DNA of 44,778 nucleotides from the IMG/VR virus record IMGVR_UViG_3300010885_022212, positions 1-44,778 of that record. One strand, given 5' to 3'. The DNA is from a virus. Made by a program: the position numbers and the translations under genes. Positions 7,700 through 18,000 of the stretch are shown piece by piece. Numbering within the stretch: the first letter of the stretch is position 1; each line of letters begins with the position of its first letter. A model generated the notes under the pieces. It did no database searches and was not told the origin of the DNA. It saw nothing but the letters and a program-made list of their open reading frames with translations.

Positions 7700-10600
7700 A
7701 TGTCTAACAGCATTCAAGCTTTTAATATACAGACCATAGGCATCTGGCCTAATGAAACGTATCAAATAAATCCGTTGGATCAATACATAGATCCAAATGC
7801 TGGGTTTTTACCCGCGGAAAATATGTTTCGGTATTTAAACAATTCCTTGAATGAAACAGACTCTTTTCACACTGTAAATTATTCTGGCATAACTTACAAC
7901 TTTTCTCCAATAGTTAGTCAATATGCAATAGACACCACTCCAAACTCTAAGTTTGTATGGGATTTAACCTCTCACCGCAAAAATTATAATTTTGGACCAC
8001 AATTTAATTATTTCTATGCTCTGTCCAATCCAGGAACTGATGCATACTATCGCAAATATTATGCATATCTCTTATATCCAGCTCGTTTATTTCTAAAACC
8101 CCTTTCTTTGCAGAAAAATGCTTCTTCTTGGACTCTCACCACAAGCACGGTTCTAGTATCTCCTCAAACCTATTTCTTTTCGGGGTCTAGTCATGAATTT
8201 CCTTCATATCTTCAGCACACCCAACACATAAACACCAAACCCACTTTTTACCCTCTCCCAATAGACACTGCAAATAATTTTATATTTGAATTATCTGCCT
8301 GTAGGATGATGAAAGATGTTCCGGTGGTTTCTTTTACAGGAGATTTTAATCCCTACAGTGCTAGTAGATCTTTGGATCGGATAGGTGGGTGTATTAGACC
8401 AGATTCTACATTTATTTCTTATAATGTTGACTACACTCAACCCACTGGAAGCACTTCTTCATTGGGTCAAGTGTTGCCCGACACGGACCCCTTAATATCT
8501 CACGCATTTAAAACTTCTTATATTCTCAACCAATCAGAATTATCCTCTGGTAAATTACAAAAATTTCAACTGCTTCAAAATAGGCCCCAAGAAGGCACTA
8601 AAAATTTAGGAGATTCCTCTTATTGCATACTCAGTGCAGTTTTTAATTTGTCGTCTACAAATTTACAATATTTTAATTTACAGTTTATTAAGGAAAATTT
8701 TACTCATGTAAACGCGGTTACTGGCCGCGCCGGAAGCATAATAGGTGCTTCTTATATAATAGACAGTGATAAATTTCTATTTTCAAATGAATCATGTCAA
8801 AGCACGTTTACTTCTTTTCAAATTAACGGCAGTGTTAAAACCCTAGGAATACCTGTAAATTACCAGAATCTGACAAGCAGTTCTACCTGGATAACAAAAT
8901 ATCCTCCACATTATTATAGTTATAAAACCTCTTTATATTCTCCTAGTAATGGTTACAATAGCAAAGCAGATACCTGTAATCTAACATTCTTTCTACAAAC
9001 ATCTGTTTTAAATTTAACAACTTCCAATGCTTTACTTTCTTCTTTTATAGGATCAGATTATAATGCATTGACTTACAATCTCCCGGATAACAATTTAAAT
9101 GAATATATTAAATTTGAATTATTATCAGATAATTCATTGTTTAGAAACAACAATTCTTTAAGTGCTATTAATTTTTATTATGGTCCTTCATTAAACGTGC
9201 CTTATAATATAGAAATTTCTCCGTGGGTTCCGGTATCTTCTGCTTGTAAGCTGTTTATAGATTATCCGGGCACCCCTTATGGTGAAACATTTTTAACAAT
9301 TCGTTCCACTTTAAGCTCACCCGCTGGATATTTGGCATCTAAAGAAGCCGTAAACATCTTTTTTGCACCAAATCAAACTCAATCTGCAGTTGGTAGTCCT
9401 ATTTTTCTAGATTTAATAGATCAGCCCGTAGATGCATTCGACGTTACCAGTGCCTTTCTAACGGCAGCACCACAATGGCCTACTAAAAATTTAATAGGTT
9501 CTTTTATTTCCTGGGATTTCTTTCCCAAAACAATAGGAGCTCAACTTTATTCTATAGATTCTTTAGGCAATCCTTTATTAGCACTTTCTGCTAATGAAAA
9601 AGTTGCTTTTTCTGATCTTACCCAAAATGTTAGATTGTCTGGTACAGGATTTTCGACAGTGGTGATATATCTATCTTCCCAAAAATATAATCAAACCACT
9701 TCCCTCACTTCCAACTCTGCTTTATATGACCCGTTTGTTTTAAACAAATTTATTATAGGCCCCAATTCTGTTTTATCTAACGTTAACCGCACTCGAACAA
9801 TAAGCTTAACAGCATTGCTGCCTTACGGGAATCAATTGTATAGCATACCTTACAACACCCCAGTCTCTTGGACGTGGGATTATACCACAAACACTGCCCC
9901 TTCTAGAGGACCCATCAATGCATATTACGGACCTAACAAGACTCCATATGTGTATGCAACTGAAATGAGTGTTAATGTCTTAAGTTCTATTTATTTAGAA
10001 ATAACTCCCACAGACAACGATTCAATTCCAGTTCTCAACCATGTTAGGGCTCACCTGAGCAGCAAAGTCAGAGTACCTGCCATATACTCAACCTATGAAT
10101 TCGTTGTTGATGATTTTCCTGCTCGCTCTGTATTAAATTCAGATTTTCGTATAGGATATACAAGCTTTCAAAGCCCATCAGGAACTATTTTAGATACTGG
10201 TTTAGATCAATATGTTTTAACAAGGCCACAAGACGGAACAAATATATTATCCTTGTCTAGTTACGCTAATTCACACATCAGTCCCTCTACTACCTATGTA
10301 TGGACCATTTCTGATAATGCAAACACCTTGTCTTCTGTTACGGTTCCGTATTCAAATCATTTTATTAATTATAACATTAAAACTGCTGCAACTGCAACCT
10401 ACATTTCATTAAGTGCAGTCAAAGCCGTAGTTGACGCCTGGGGCAATGTCAATATAACTGATAATTCAGAATTTTTATCATCCCCGGAACATAGTGTAGA
10501 GACTAGTGTTTACATATATACACCCACTTCTGCAGAATTTTATAAGCCATTAGAATTTGTTATTTATCCCGAGTATGCTTGGTTGGGTGGTCGTCAATTA

Positions 10601-13459
10601 ACATTATTAACTCCTTCTAATTACACCCTTTCCAAGGCACCTTCAGCATATTCTCATAAAAAATCTAGTAGCCAAACTTTTTGGGTTAGTGCTAATAAAA
10701 AATTTAACGAATATAATTACTGCATAGGGTCTTCTTATAAATTTTTATCATCGGTCAATGCTAATATTGGCCTCATAGACATTCCATATACCACAGAACT
10801 TTCTGATGTGTCTGGACTAATGATTTCTTTGTCGGGGTTTAGTTTAGCATATCCTTCATACGCATCTATATATTATGTTAAACCGGAAAATGGGGTTTTA
10901 AAAACATTTACATTCCCTATCACCGCTCAAACTCAAAATTTATCCGGTAACCCCTCATTAAATGTCTTTAAGTCAAATCCTTACATTGTACCTCATAAAA
11001 TAGACACAGTGTTTAATTTTTCATTGGCGACTACCTCGTTGGATTTAGATTATACTAGAATAATAACTTTAACCCAGCACATTACAACCTCTCCTCTAGA
11101 AGCACCGGCTCAGCCTCTTAAGGATTTCGGGACTATTACCTATCTACTATCCACCGATTATTGGGCTAAGGAAATTACAGTTCCTTCTATTGACGGCACA
11201 TTTGACGCCATTTCCTTGAATATAGGTGATCCGTTTGAGGAAGGGTATATTAGCAACTCTAAAACCAACCATTTATCATTCAGGCCGTTATTTGCCACGA
11301 TGCCTTATCAGATACCTTCTTCAACTTTTGATAATTATTCTATATTCAGTTATGCCAGTGCCAGAGACCTATGGAGTCCGTATATCCAGACAACTAGTCT
11401 TTCTGCTACCAATGAATGGCAGACTCTTGTCGCATATTATACAGGGTCCATGCCACAGGCATTTTTGTCCACTTACATAGCTCTAACTGGCCAGGAAATA
11501 TACATAGAATTCACCTCTCCAGATGAATTAGAACACCATTACATAACTCATTGTGTTACAAATTTTGGCGAGCTTAGTGGAACATTTACCCAATCAGTCT
11601 CTTCTGACAAAAATCAACCGGCCAAGTATACATACAATTCAAGTGGCTCGTTCTTTATACAATATGAAGTCTTTTATAACGATGGCACATCTAAGATTAA
11701 TTTTCTTCCAGACGCCATTACAATATTTCCACAATGGACTGTATATAACCAGGAAGCCATTCGAACAATTAATGAAGCTTCTCTTGCATTTAATTATTCA
11801 TTAGATCAAATAAAAATTCAACCCAATGAATGGGGTGATGTTGATATTTTTAATACAGCCATATCTCGTCTTCACGATAATTTACAATATTTGCGAGAAA
11901 ATTCTCAAACTATTGACACAGATTCACCTTCTATGTTTTATGGTTGGTTGGGATGTAATTCTTTTAAAAAATCTGAAGGCATACGTTGGTATGCTAAGAA
12001 TTTTGATGAATTGTTTTATGAGGATTTAAATTTTGCCACAAATTCTGGCAGTTCTAGTTTTTCCAATATTCAAGACGTGGCAGCCACTGATGATTATATA
12101 TTTGTGTTGGATAATTTTAAACTGAGAGGTTTTTATAATAAACATTATAAACCAGTAGAAACTCTTTTTGTATCTTCCTCTGACATTTCTTCTTCTTGGG
12201 ACTTGGAAATGGTTGCTCCTTGCAGCATGGATATAGATACAAAAACTTCAAATATATATGTCGTAGACCCACCGCGCAATAAAGTGGTTTGCTTAAATAT
12301 AGATTATAGCACTCCGGCAATAAACTTTTCTGTTAATATAGGAGGTTTTGGTTCTAAAAATGATTCCGGAAAATTTAATGCTCCTTCCCAAGTAATTGTT
12401 TCTAGTGATAGTGTTTTTGTGTTGGATTATAATAACCAATGTGTTAAGGAGTATACCACAGACCTTAATTGGATTCACACTTATTTTACAGAAGATTTTA
12501 ACACAGACCAACCTATTAGTATTGCTAGTACAAACAGTGGCACCGTTTATATTTTGACTAAATCTATGAGAGTATATATCTTCATAGAATCTAACCCATC
12601 AACCCCGCTTATCCAGTTTTCTTTATTAGAAATGATGTCTAATAAAGAAGATGCTATTAAAATGATATTAGACGAAAACGGAAGTTTCTTGTATATTACA
12701 ACTCCCACAAAGATTTTTAAATATACATCAACTCCTATAAAAAACAGTACAACCACCTACATAGGGACTTATATAGGAATAGTAGATTTTAAATTTCCGT
12801 CTTCTGCAATTAAGAAAGCCACAAATCAGAATTTATTAATTGCCACTCCAAATGCAGTGGCAAAGGTCCAAGACATTGTGTCTTTATTTAAAATCGGGGA
12901 TGGTCTTCCTTATCAAATGTGGTCTTTAGATCAATTATTACTTGATAAACAAGAATTTGCGTCTGATGTAAATTACAACAAATCACTTGTCAGATTAACT
13001 CAAAATATTAAAACATTTAGAAACAATCTCAATTCTAGATTTGTAAAAATTTATAAAAAAACAGATATAGGTGATTTATATTACTTTGCTTTAGATCCAG
13101 TACCGGTTGGTGATCAACCTCAATTTGAAAAAGATGTGGAAAATGAATCTGTAAACATAGGAGTCAACGAATTACATATTCCTCAAGTATTTAACAGAGA
13201 ATTGACAAAAATTTATAATGCCTTAGATCAATTGAGATTATTTTTAAATATTTCTGATCTGTCTCTGTCTAGTGCGTCTATTATTAAAGAAAATTTTTGT
13301 TGGTCGTGGAAATCAACTGCTTGCCACAATTTAACCCTGCCATCTATTAAGGTAGCCAACGTAAATCCTATTACATTTACAGAACTTAAAAAGAATTTTC
13401 CTATAGAATATGCTCCTTCTAAGCTTTGGAAAGATGCAGTTTCTAATTGCTGTTCTTAA
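7700..13459 (+). CDS. Giant virion protein (1919 aa), Ig/PKD-like array plus C-terminal beta-propeller
   Basis: This is the largest gene in the window. No whole-protein family is recognised. The first ~1250 residues are Ser/Thr/Asn/Tyr-rich beta-strand sequence with many short repeats of the type SLSS and YSLP, and Ig-like stretches such as PVSWTWDYTTN, suggesting a string of small beta domains. Residues about 1269-1346 resemble a PKD/cadherin-like unit (AKYTYNSSGSFFIQYEVF). Residues about 1453-1733 form an NHL-type propeller with blades such as DDYIFVLDNFKLRGF, DTKTSNIYVVDPPRNKVVCL and SDSVFVLDYNNQCVKEY. A helical tail follows (YNKSLVRLTQNIKTFRNNLN) and the protein ends in SNCCS. It lies in the baseplate transcript, so a baseplate periphery or long-fibre attachment role is inferred. 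A late-promoter-like motif precedes the ATG by 6 nt. Confidence 0.72.
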   Translation: MSNSIQAFNIQTIGIWPNETYQINPLDQYIDPNAGFLPAENMFRYLNNSLNETDSFHTVNYSGITYNFSPIVSQYAIDTTPNSKFVWDLTSHRKNYNFGPQFNYFYALSNPGTDAYYRKYYAYLLYPARLFLKPLSLQKNASSWTLTTSTVLVSPQTYFFSGSSHEFPSYLQHTQHINTKPTFYPLPIDTANNFIFELSACRMMKDVPVVSFTGDFNPYSASRSLDRIGGCIRPDSTFISYNVDYTQPTGSTSSLGQVLPDTDPLISHAFKTSYILNQSELSSGKLQKFQLLQNRPQEGTKNLGDSSYCILSAVFNLSSTNLQYFNLQFIKENFTHVNAVTGRAGSIIGASYIIDSDKFLFSNESCQSTFTSFQINGSVKTLGIPVNYQNLTSSSTWITKYPPHYYSYKTSLYSPSNGYNSKADTCNLTFFLQTSVLNLTTSNALLSSFIGSDYNALTYNLPDNNLNEYIKFELLSDNSLFRNNNSLSAINFYYGPSLNVPYNIEISPWVPVSSACKLFIDYPGTPYGETFLTIRSTLSSPAGYLASKEAVNIFFAPNQTQSAVGSPIFLDLIDQPVDAFDVTSAFLTAAPQWPTKNLIGSFISWDFFPKTIGAQLYSIDSLGNPLLALSANEKVAFSDLTQNVRLSGTGFSTVVIYLSSQKYNQTTSLTSNSALYDPFVLNKFIIGPNSVLSNVNRTRTISLTALLPYGNQLYSIPYNTPVSWTWDYTTNTAPSRGPINAYYGPNKTPYVYATEMSVNVLSSIYLEITPTDNDSIPVLNHVRAHLSSKVRVPAIYSTYEFVVDDFPARSVLNSDFRIGYTSFQSPSGTILDTGLDQYVLTRPQDGTNILSLSSYANSHISPSTTYVWTISDNANTLSSVTVPYSNHFINYNIKTAATATYISLSAVKAVVDAWGNVNITDNSEFLSSPEHSVETSVYIYTPTSAEFYKPLEFVIYPEYAWLGGRQLTLLTPSNYTLSKAPSAYSHKKSSSQTFWVSANKKFNEYNYCIGSSYKFLSSVNANIGLIDIPYTTELSDVSGLMISLSGFSLAYPSYASIYYVKPENGVLKTFTFPITAQTQNLSGNPSLNVFKSNPYIVPHKIDTVFNFSLATTSLDLDYTRIITLTQHITTSPLEAPAQPLKDFGTITYLLSTDYWAKEITVPSIDGTFDAISLNIGDPFEEGYISNSKTNHLSFRPLFATMPYQIPSSTFDNYSIFSYASARDLWSPYIQTTSLSATNEWQTLVAYYTGSMPQAFLSTYIALTGQEIYIEFTSPDELEHHYITHCVTNFGELSGTFTQSVSSDKNQPAKYTYNSSGSFFIQYEVFYNDGTSKINFLPDAITIFPQWTVYNQEAIRTINEASLAFNYSLDQIKIQPNEWGDVDIFNTAISRLHDNLQYLRENSQTIDTDSPSMFYGWLGCNSFKKSEGIRWYAKNFDELFYEDLNFATNSGSSSFSNIQDVAATDDYIFVLDNFKLRGFYNKHYKPVETLFVSSSDISSSWDLEMVAPCSMDIDTKTSNIYVVDPPRNKVVCLNIDYSTPAINFSVNIGGFGSKNDSGKFNAPSQVIVSSDSVFVLDYNNQCVKEYTTDLNWIHTYFTEDFNTDQPISIASTNSGTVYILTKSMRVYIFIESNPSTPLIQFSLLEMMSNKEDAIKMILDENGSFLYITTPTKIFKYTSTPIKNSTTTYIGTYIGIVDFKFPSSAIKKATNQNLLIATPNAVAKVQDIVSLFKIGDGLPYQMWSLDQLLLDKQEFASDVNYNKSLVRLTQNIKTFRNNLNSRFVKIYKKTDIGDLYYFALDPVPVGDQPQFEKDVENESVNIGVNELHIPQVFNRELTKIYNALDQLRLFLNISDLSLSSASIIKENFCWSWKSTACHNLTLPSIKVANVNPITFTELKKNFPIEYAPSKLWKDAVSNCCS

Positions 13460-13479
13460 TTTGATAAAAATAAATTATC

Positions 13480-13487
13480 TATAAATA
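13480..13487 (+). promoter_or_regulatory. Candidate T4-type late promoter, perfect TATAAATA
   Basis: An exact match to the T4 late consensus TATAAATA lies in a 34-nt intergenic gap and ends 6 nt before the ATG at 13494. If the start point follows T4 rules (TATAAATA at about -13 to -6), the transcript begins within a base or so of the start codon. Confidence 0.65.
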
Positions 13488-13493
13488 CCTAAA

Positions 13494-14114
13494 ATGTTTA
13501 ATTCTTCCTCCATAACCTTAAATCCGTTGGAACTCACTCAAACATTAAACAGAGTATCCCCCTTTGTATTGTCTATAAATCCACAATTTACAGATCCTCT
13601 ATCAAAGTCTTATAAAATAGTATATGATTTTAATGACGGAACCTCTACAATTACCAAGATATTAAAAGCCACTCCATATCAAAAAAATGATCTTTTAAAA
13701 TTTCCTTATGAAATAACAGACCCGCGCAATGAAATAGTTTCCCACACGTTTATTTTACAAAAAGAAACTTCTAAAACTTTTTATATTAATGTTAAAGTAT
13801 ATTCGGTCATGGATGCTATCTTTGGATCTGGAGAAACCCCAAATTACAGTGAATTTATAATAACTCTTCACCTACAAGCACCCACCCTTGATACCAAATC
13901 GATAGAATTAAGCAGTAATTTTTTTGAAGAAATTCACTTATTAAATTCCAGGATGTTTGATTTAGATAATACACTTTTATATAATTTTGAAAGCTCCAAT
14001 CCTCACTATTTGTTGCCCACAGTGGTCAAATGGCATGATCCTTTCAATAACCTAAACACTGCACCTTTTCTTTTTGATCCAGAATATTCTCCAAGAGGAA
14101 GATACCCTAGATAA
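13494..14114 (+). CDS. Hypothetical virion protein with PKD-like fold, 206 aa
   Basis: I do not recognise a family for the whole protein. Residues about 40-110 have a PKD-like layout: YKIVYDFNDGTSTITK, where DFNDG stands in place of the usual FGDG, then a segment ending in VSHTFILQKE and KTFYINVKVYSV. The rest is beta-rich and ends with HDPFNNLNTAPFLF and SPRGRYPR. It shares the PKD theme with the 4559-7678 product and lies between giant baseplate proteins and the fibre genes, so a small structural adaptor is plausible. Its TAA is followed by one T and the next ATG, implying translational coupling. A perfect TATAAATA motif precedes it. Confidence 0.65.
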   Translation: MFNSSSITLNPLELTQTLNRVSPFVLSINPQFTDPLSKSYKIVYDFNDGTSTITKILKATPYQKNDLLKFPYEITDPRNEIVSHTFILQKETSKTFYINVKVYSVMDAIFGSGETPNYSEFIITLHLQAPTLDTKSIELSSNFFEEIHLLNSRMFDLDNTLLYNFESSNPHYLLPTVVKWHDPFNNLNTAPFLFDPEYSPRGRYPR

Positions 14115-14115
14115 T

Positions 14116-15054
14116 ATGCTTAATTTTCAAAACCACACCACACCAGGAGAACTTTGGCTGCGAGATCCCAAAGGCAATAAGGCATCTGCAGCTACTTTAT
14201 TGAGTAATGTTTATAATAAATACCAAACATTAAACCCCTCAATAACTTCCAACTTAAACGGCTCTGTATATCTCAATGACCAACAAATATATGATACATT
14301 TTATTCTGAATTAACCTCCAATCAAATAACTAGATTTGATACATTTTATGATAGCCTTTTTATTGAGACCAAATCTGGATGTATTTTTGAAAAGATATAT
14401 GTTGATAAAGATGTAATTAAACCCTTTTCTGTTGCAGATAATTTTACAGCTAAGCACAATGTTAATCCAGGATTTTTGTCTTATGATAGTTATGTAGATT
14501 ATTGGTTTGATGAATCAAAGAATTATGTATACTTTGCGTATATTTCTAATTTAAATGAAAACAAAGATTTTCCTCTCAGATTTGCATTTGCTTTAATAGT
14601 AAATCAATTTGATTGCAAGACCGGATTAATAAGAACAATTATGTTGTGGAAGGTTATCCTAGGATTTAATTCTAGTATAAATTGGGATATATTTGATTAT
14701 GTATTAGAAGCTCCTAAAATTACCTTCAACTCCTCTACTCGTACTTTTAATGTTTCCTTCTTGTTAAAAAATATTGTTAGACAATTTGGATTGGTGAGTA
14801 TAAACTTCAAGCAAACTGACACAGTTCAGCAAGGAACTTTTGAAATCACAGAAGTCAATGGCCATTTACCATTTTTTGAGCTAGATCCCACCAAATGTGA
14901 AGCATATCCATATGACCCCAGAGCCCTGTCTCATTATCGAGTTGTAACGGTGGCTAGTGAGAAAACAGACCCAGCTTATAACCTCAAATTCATAACTTTA
15001 GTCTCTTACAATCCCGATGAAGAACTTGTCGCTAATTATCTTGTTGTGGAATAA
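14116..15054 (+). CDS. Hypothetical structural protein, 312 aa
   Basis: The start at 14116 is chosen because it forms the TAATATG junction with the preceding stop. An in-frame upstream start at 14074 would overlap the neighbour by 41 nt and add 14 residues. The product begins MLNFQNHTTPGELWLRDPKG and includes a segment of the type FDTFYDSLFIETKSGCIFEK (about 75-94), a Phe/Tyr-rich beta middle and a C-terminus VSYNPDEELVANYLVVE. No enzyme motif, membrane segment or signal peptide is seen. Its place between the baseplate block and the first fibre suggests a baseplate-fibre connector, which is inference only. Confidence 0.68.
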   Translation: MLNFQNHTTPGELWLRDPKGNKASAATLLSNVYNKYQTLNPSITSNLNGSVYLNDQQIYDTFYSELTSNQITRFDTFYDSLFIETKSGCIFEKIYVDKDVIKPFSVADNFTAKHNVNPGFLSYDSYVDYWFDESKNYVYFAYISNLNENKDFPLRFAFALIVNQFDCKTGLIRTIMLWKVILGFNSSINWDIFDYVLEAPKITFNSSTRTFNVSFLLKNIVRQFGLVSINFKQTDTVQQGTFEITEVNGHLPFFELDPTKCEAYPYDPRALSHYRVVTVASEKTDPAYNLKFITLVSYNPDEELVANYLVVE

Positions 15055-15063
15055 GTAATAAAA

Positions 15064-18000
15064 ATGGATCCTTTAATCACAAATGGCGAAATAAAAATTA
15101 CAGACCTATCTAGGGCCCCGATTTTAAGATCTAGTGATCTATTCGTAGCCGCCACCCATTTAGACGGTTCTGCTGATATAACCACCCAGGCCATATCCTC
15201 TTGCGTATTGCTTGATTATGTTCTCTCACACGGTCCCTATAATTTTGGAGCCAATTTATCCAGTATAGGAGTCCACACCAATCCAACTCTCGATGGATGT
15301 TTTGTTTGTGATATTAATGCCAAACATTACAGTATTATTCCCAGCAACCCAGCATGGCCTCAATCTCAAAGCCAACCTGAAGCACCTAATTGCACAACTG
15401 ATTCTTACTATTCTAACATAGGAGGAGGAACTGGTAATGTGGTATGGGGTACAGAATCCACCATCGGCGGCGGTTGCTATAATACGGTAATGGACAGTAA
15501 TTCTGTTATAGCCGGTGGTAAAAATAATATAATAAATTGCTGTGAATCCTCAATAGGTGGCGGCGGTAATAATATATCATGTGGAATATACACCACTATT
15601 GGAGGAGGAAATTGCAACGTAGCAAATCAAGAAGCTAGCACCATAGCCGGTGGTAAACTCAACCTGATTACAACTCCAGAATTGACTAATATTACATACA
15701 GAGGAGGAGTTATTTCTGGGGGCACTAATAACGCTCTTTCTGGATGTTATGGATTTATTGGCGGCGGATTTCATAATGATTCCACCGGCAACCACTCCGT
15801 TATAGTTGCTGGGGAATGTAACAATATAGATTCACACCACAGCTTTATCGGTGGTGGAGAATTTAATAATATTGCATCTGGTAATTGCAGTGTTATAATA
15901 GGAGGAGGTTCCAACATTATATCCGGCGGCGCCTCTATATTAATAGGAGGAACTCACAATAATATTAATGGAATTTACTCCGTTGTAAATGGTGGCTATA
16001 CTAATTCTATAACTGGTGAATATTCTTATATAGGCACCGGAGATCATAATCATATCTCTGGGAACAATTCTTCTGTAGTGGCAGGTGTTTGCAACTTTAT
16101 TGCAAGTGATCATTCTTTTATAGGAACCGGTCTGTGTAATTCTGCCATTCAAACCCATGCTTCAGTTCTTAATGGCAGGTGCAACAATTCATTGGGTGAG
16201 TTTTCGGCAATTCTTAATGGGCAGAATAATGTTGCTTTAGGATCTAACTCAACTGTTCTTAACGGGTGTGTTAATACTGCATCCGGAAATTGTAGTTTAA
16301 TTGGTGGCGGCTGCTATAACATAGCATCTAATGCATATTCAACTATTCTAGGGGGTCATCATAACTCAGCAAGTGCTGTACATTCTTTTATAGCTGGTGG
16401 AAGCTATAATAGCAGTAATTCCTATAACAATACTTTTATATTAGGATCAACTATAAGTGCCACCAGGGTTGATTTTACTTACGTAAACAATTTAAGTTCA
16501 GGAAATGAAATATATGCAGCCAACAATGTTTGTAGTATTAATCAATGTGCCACAGATTGCATAGGTTCGGGTAACAACATATGTGCCACTAATACTATAT
16601 GTGGAAATTATATATGTGGAAGATCTTGTGTAAGCACCCCTCGTTCATTTTCTTCTATTTGTGCATCAACCCCTTTAATCAGTTCTCAGTATGCATATAT
16701 CTCAGAAAAGTTGTATGGCAATATAATATATGCTAACAAGTGTGTACACACCACAGATATAGAATCTTCCACTATAACCAATATAGGCACTCTTACAAAT
16801 GTGGGCCAACTTACAAGTGTTGGGTCCATTTGCAATTACGGAGCATTTAACAACACTGGCACCATGTGCAATACAGGATATTTCCACAATGAAGGAACTA
16901 TCTGCAACACCACTGGGTCTATATGCAGTAATAGTGATATAGTGGTGGGTACTACAGGAAGATTCTTATCGGGCGGTCAAGATTTATTAGAATTGTTTAA
17001 TTCTTACACAGCTGGATCGGGGTTTTATAAAACCCCTTATGTGGTTCAATTTATAGGAGATGGTGTCACTACAAAATTTAGTGATTCAAATTTTCCCAGC
17101 ATAAATCCAAATAATTTTTTAATTTCTATAGCGGGTTTAATTCAAAGACCTTATATAGATTTTACCAGCAATTTATCCAACAAAGGATCTGTGGTATTTT
17201 CTTCACCTCCACCAGCTGGGCAATTAATTAATATATACGCCAATCAAAGTAGTGAAGTGGGTAAGAGTATTGTTGGATTTTATAATCCTCAATATACAAC
17301 CTTCATTGCGGACGGTACCTCCTTGGATTACTCTATTCCGAGTGAAGTATATAATGGCACAGACCCTAATGGATATTTGGTTTCTGTGACTGGATTGGTC
17401 CAAAGACCCACTACAGACTTTACAGTGTTAAGTGCTAATGATGGCTTAAATGGCATTATACATTTTGTAGCCCCTCCACCCTTAAATGGAGCAGTAACCA
17501 TACATTCATTTAAATTTTCTACAATTTCAATTTTTAATTCCATATTTAATTATCTCTCAGCTAGTAATTTTAATATTCCCATATCTTCATTTACCGCGCC
17601 TGGAATTACAGCTGCTCATATAGTAGCAACTTCTGATATATATACTCCTTTTATAAATGCCACTCGTATAGCGGGTTCTACTGTCAGCGGAAATCTTACC
17701 ATTACAGGTAATTTATCCACTTTAGGGACTACGACCTTCGTGGGTTCTATAATATCAAACACTAGTGCTTTGAGTGTGATAAATTACGGACCTTCTCCAG
17801 CACTGTGGGTGGGTCAATATAGTACAGCTGGGGACATAGCATCCTTTTATGACTTAGACCAACAAAGAGAGGTGTTGCATGTAGGAGGCATTAACGGTAT
17901 TAACCCAAATGTTGGTATTTTAACTTCCACTCCCAATAAAACATTAACTGTAGTGGGAGAAATTAGTGCCACCGGAAGTCTTTTCTCTTCAGGAAACCTT

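Noticed and set aside
14074-14115. Upstream start for the 312-aa protein
   Set aside because: It would overlap the previous gene by 41 nt, whereas the ATG at 14116 matches the junction type used elsewhere.
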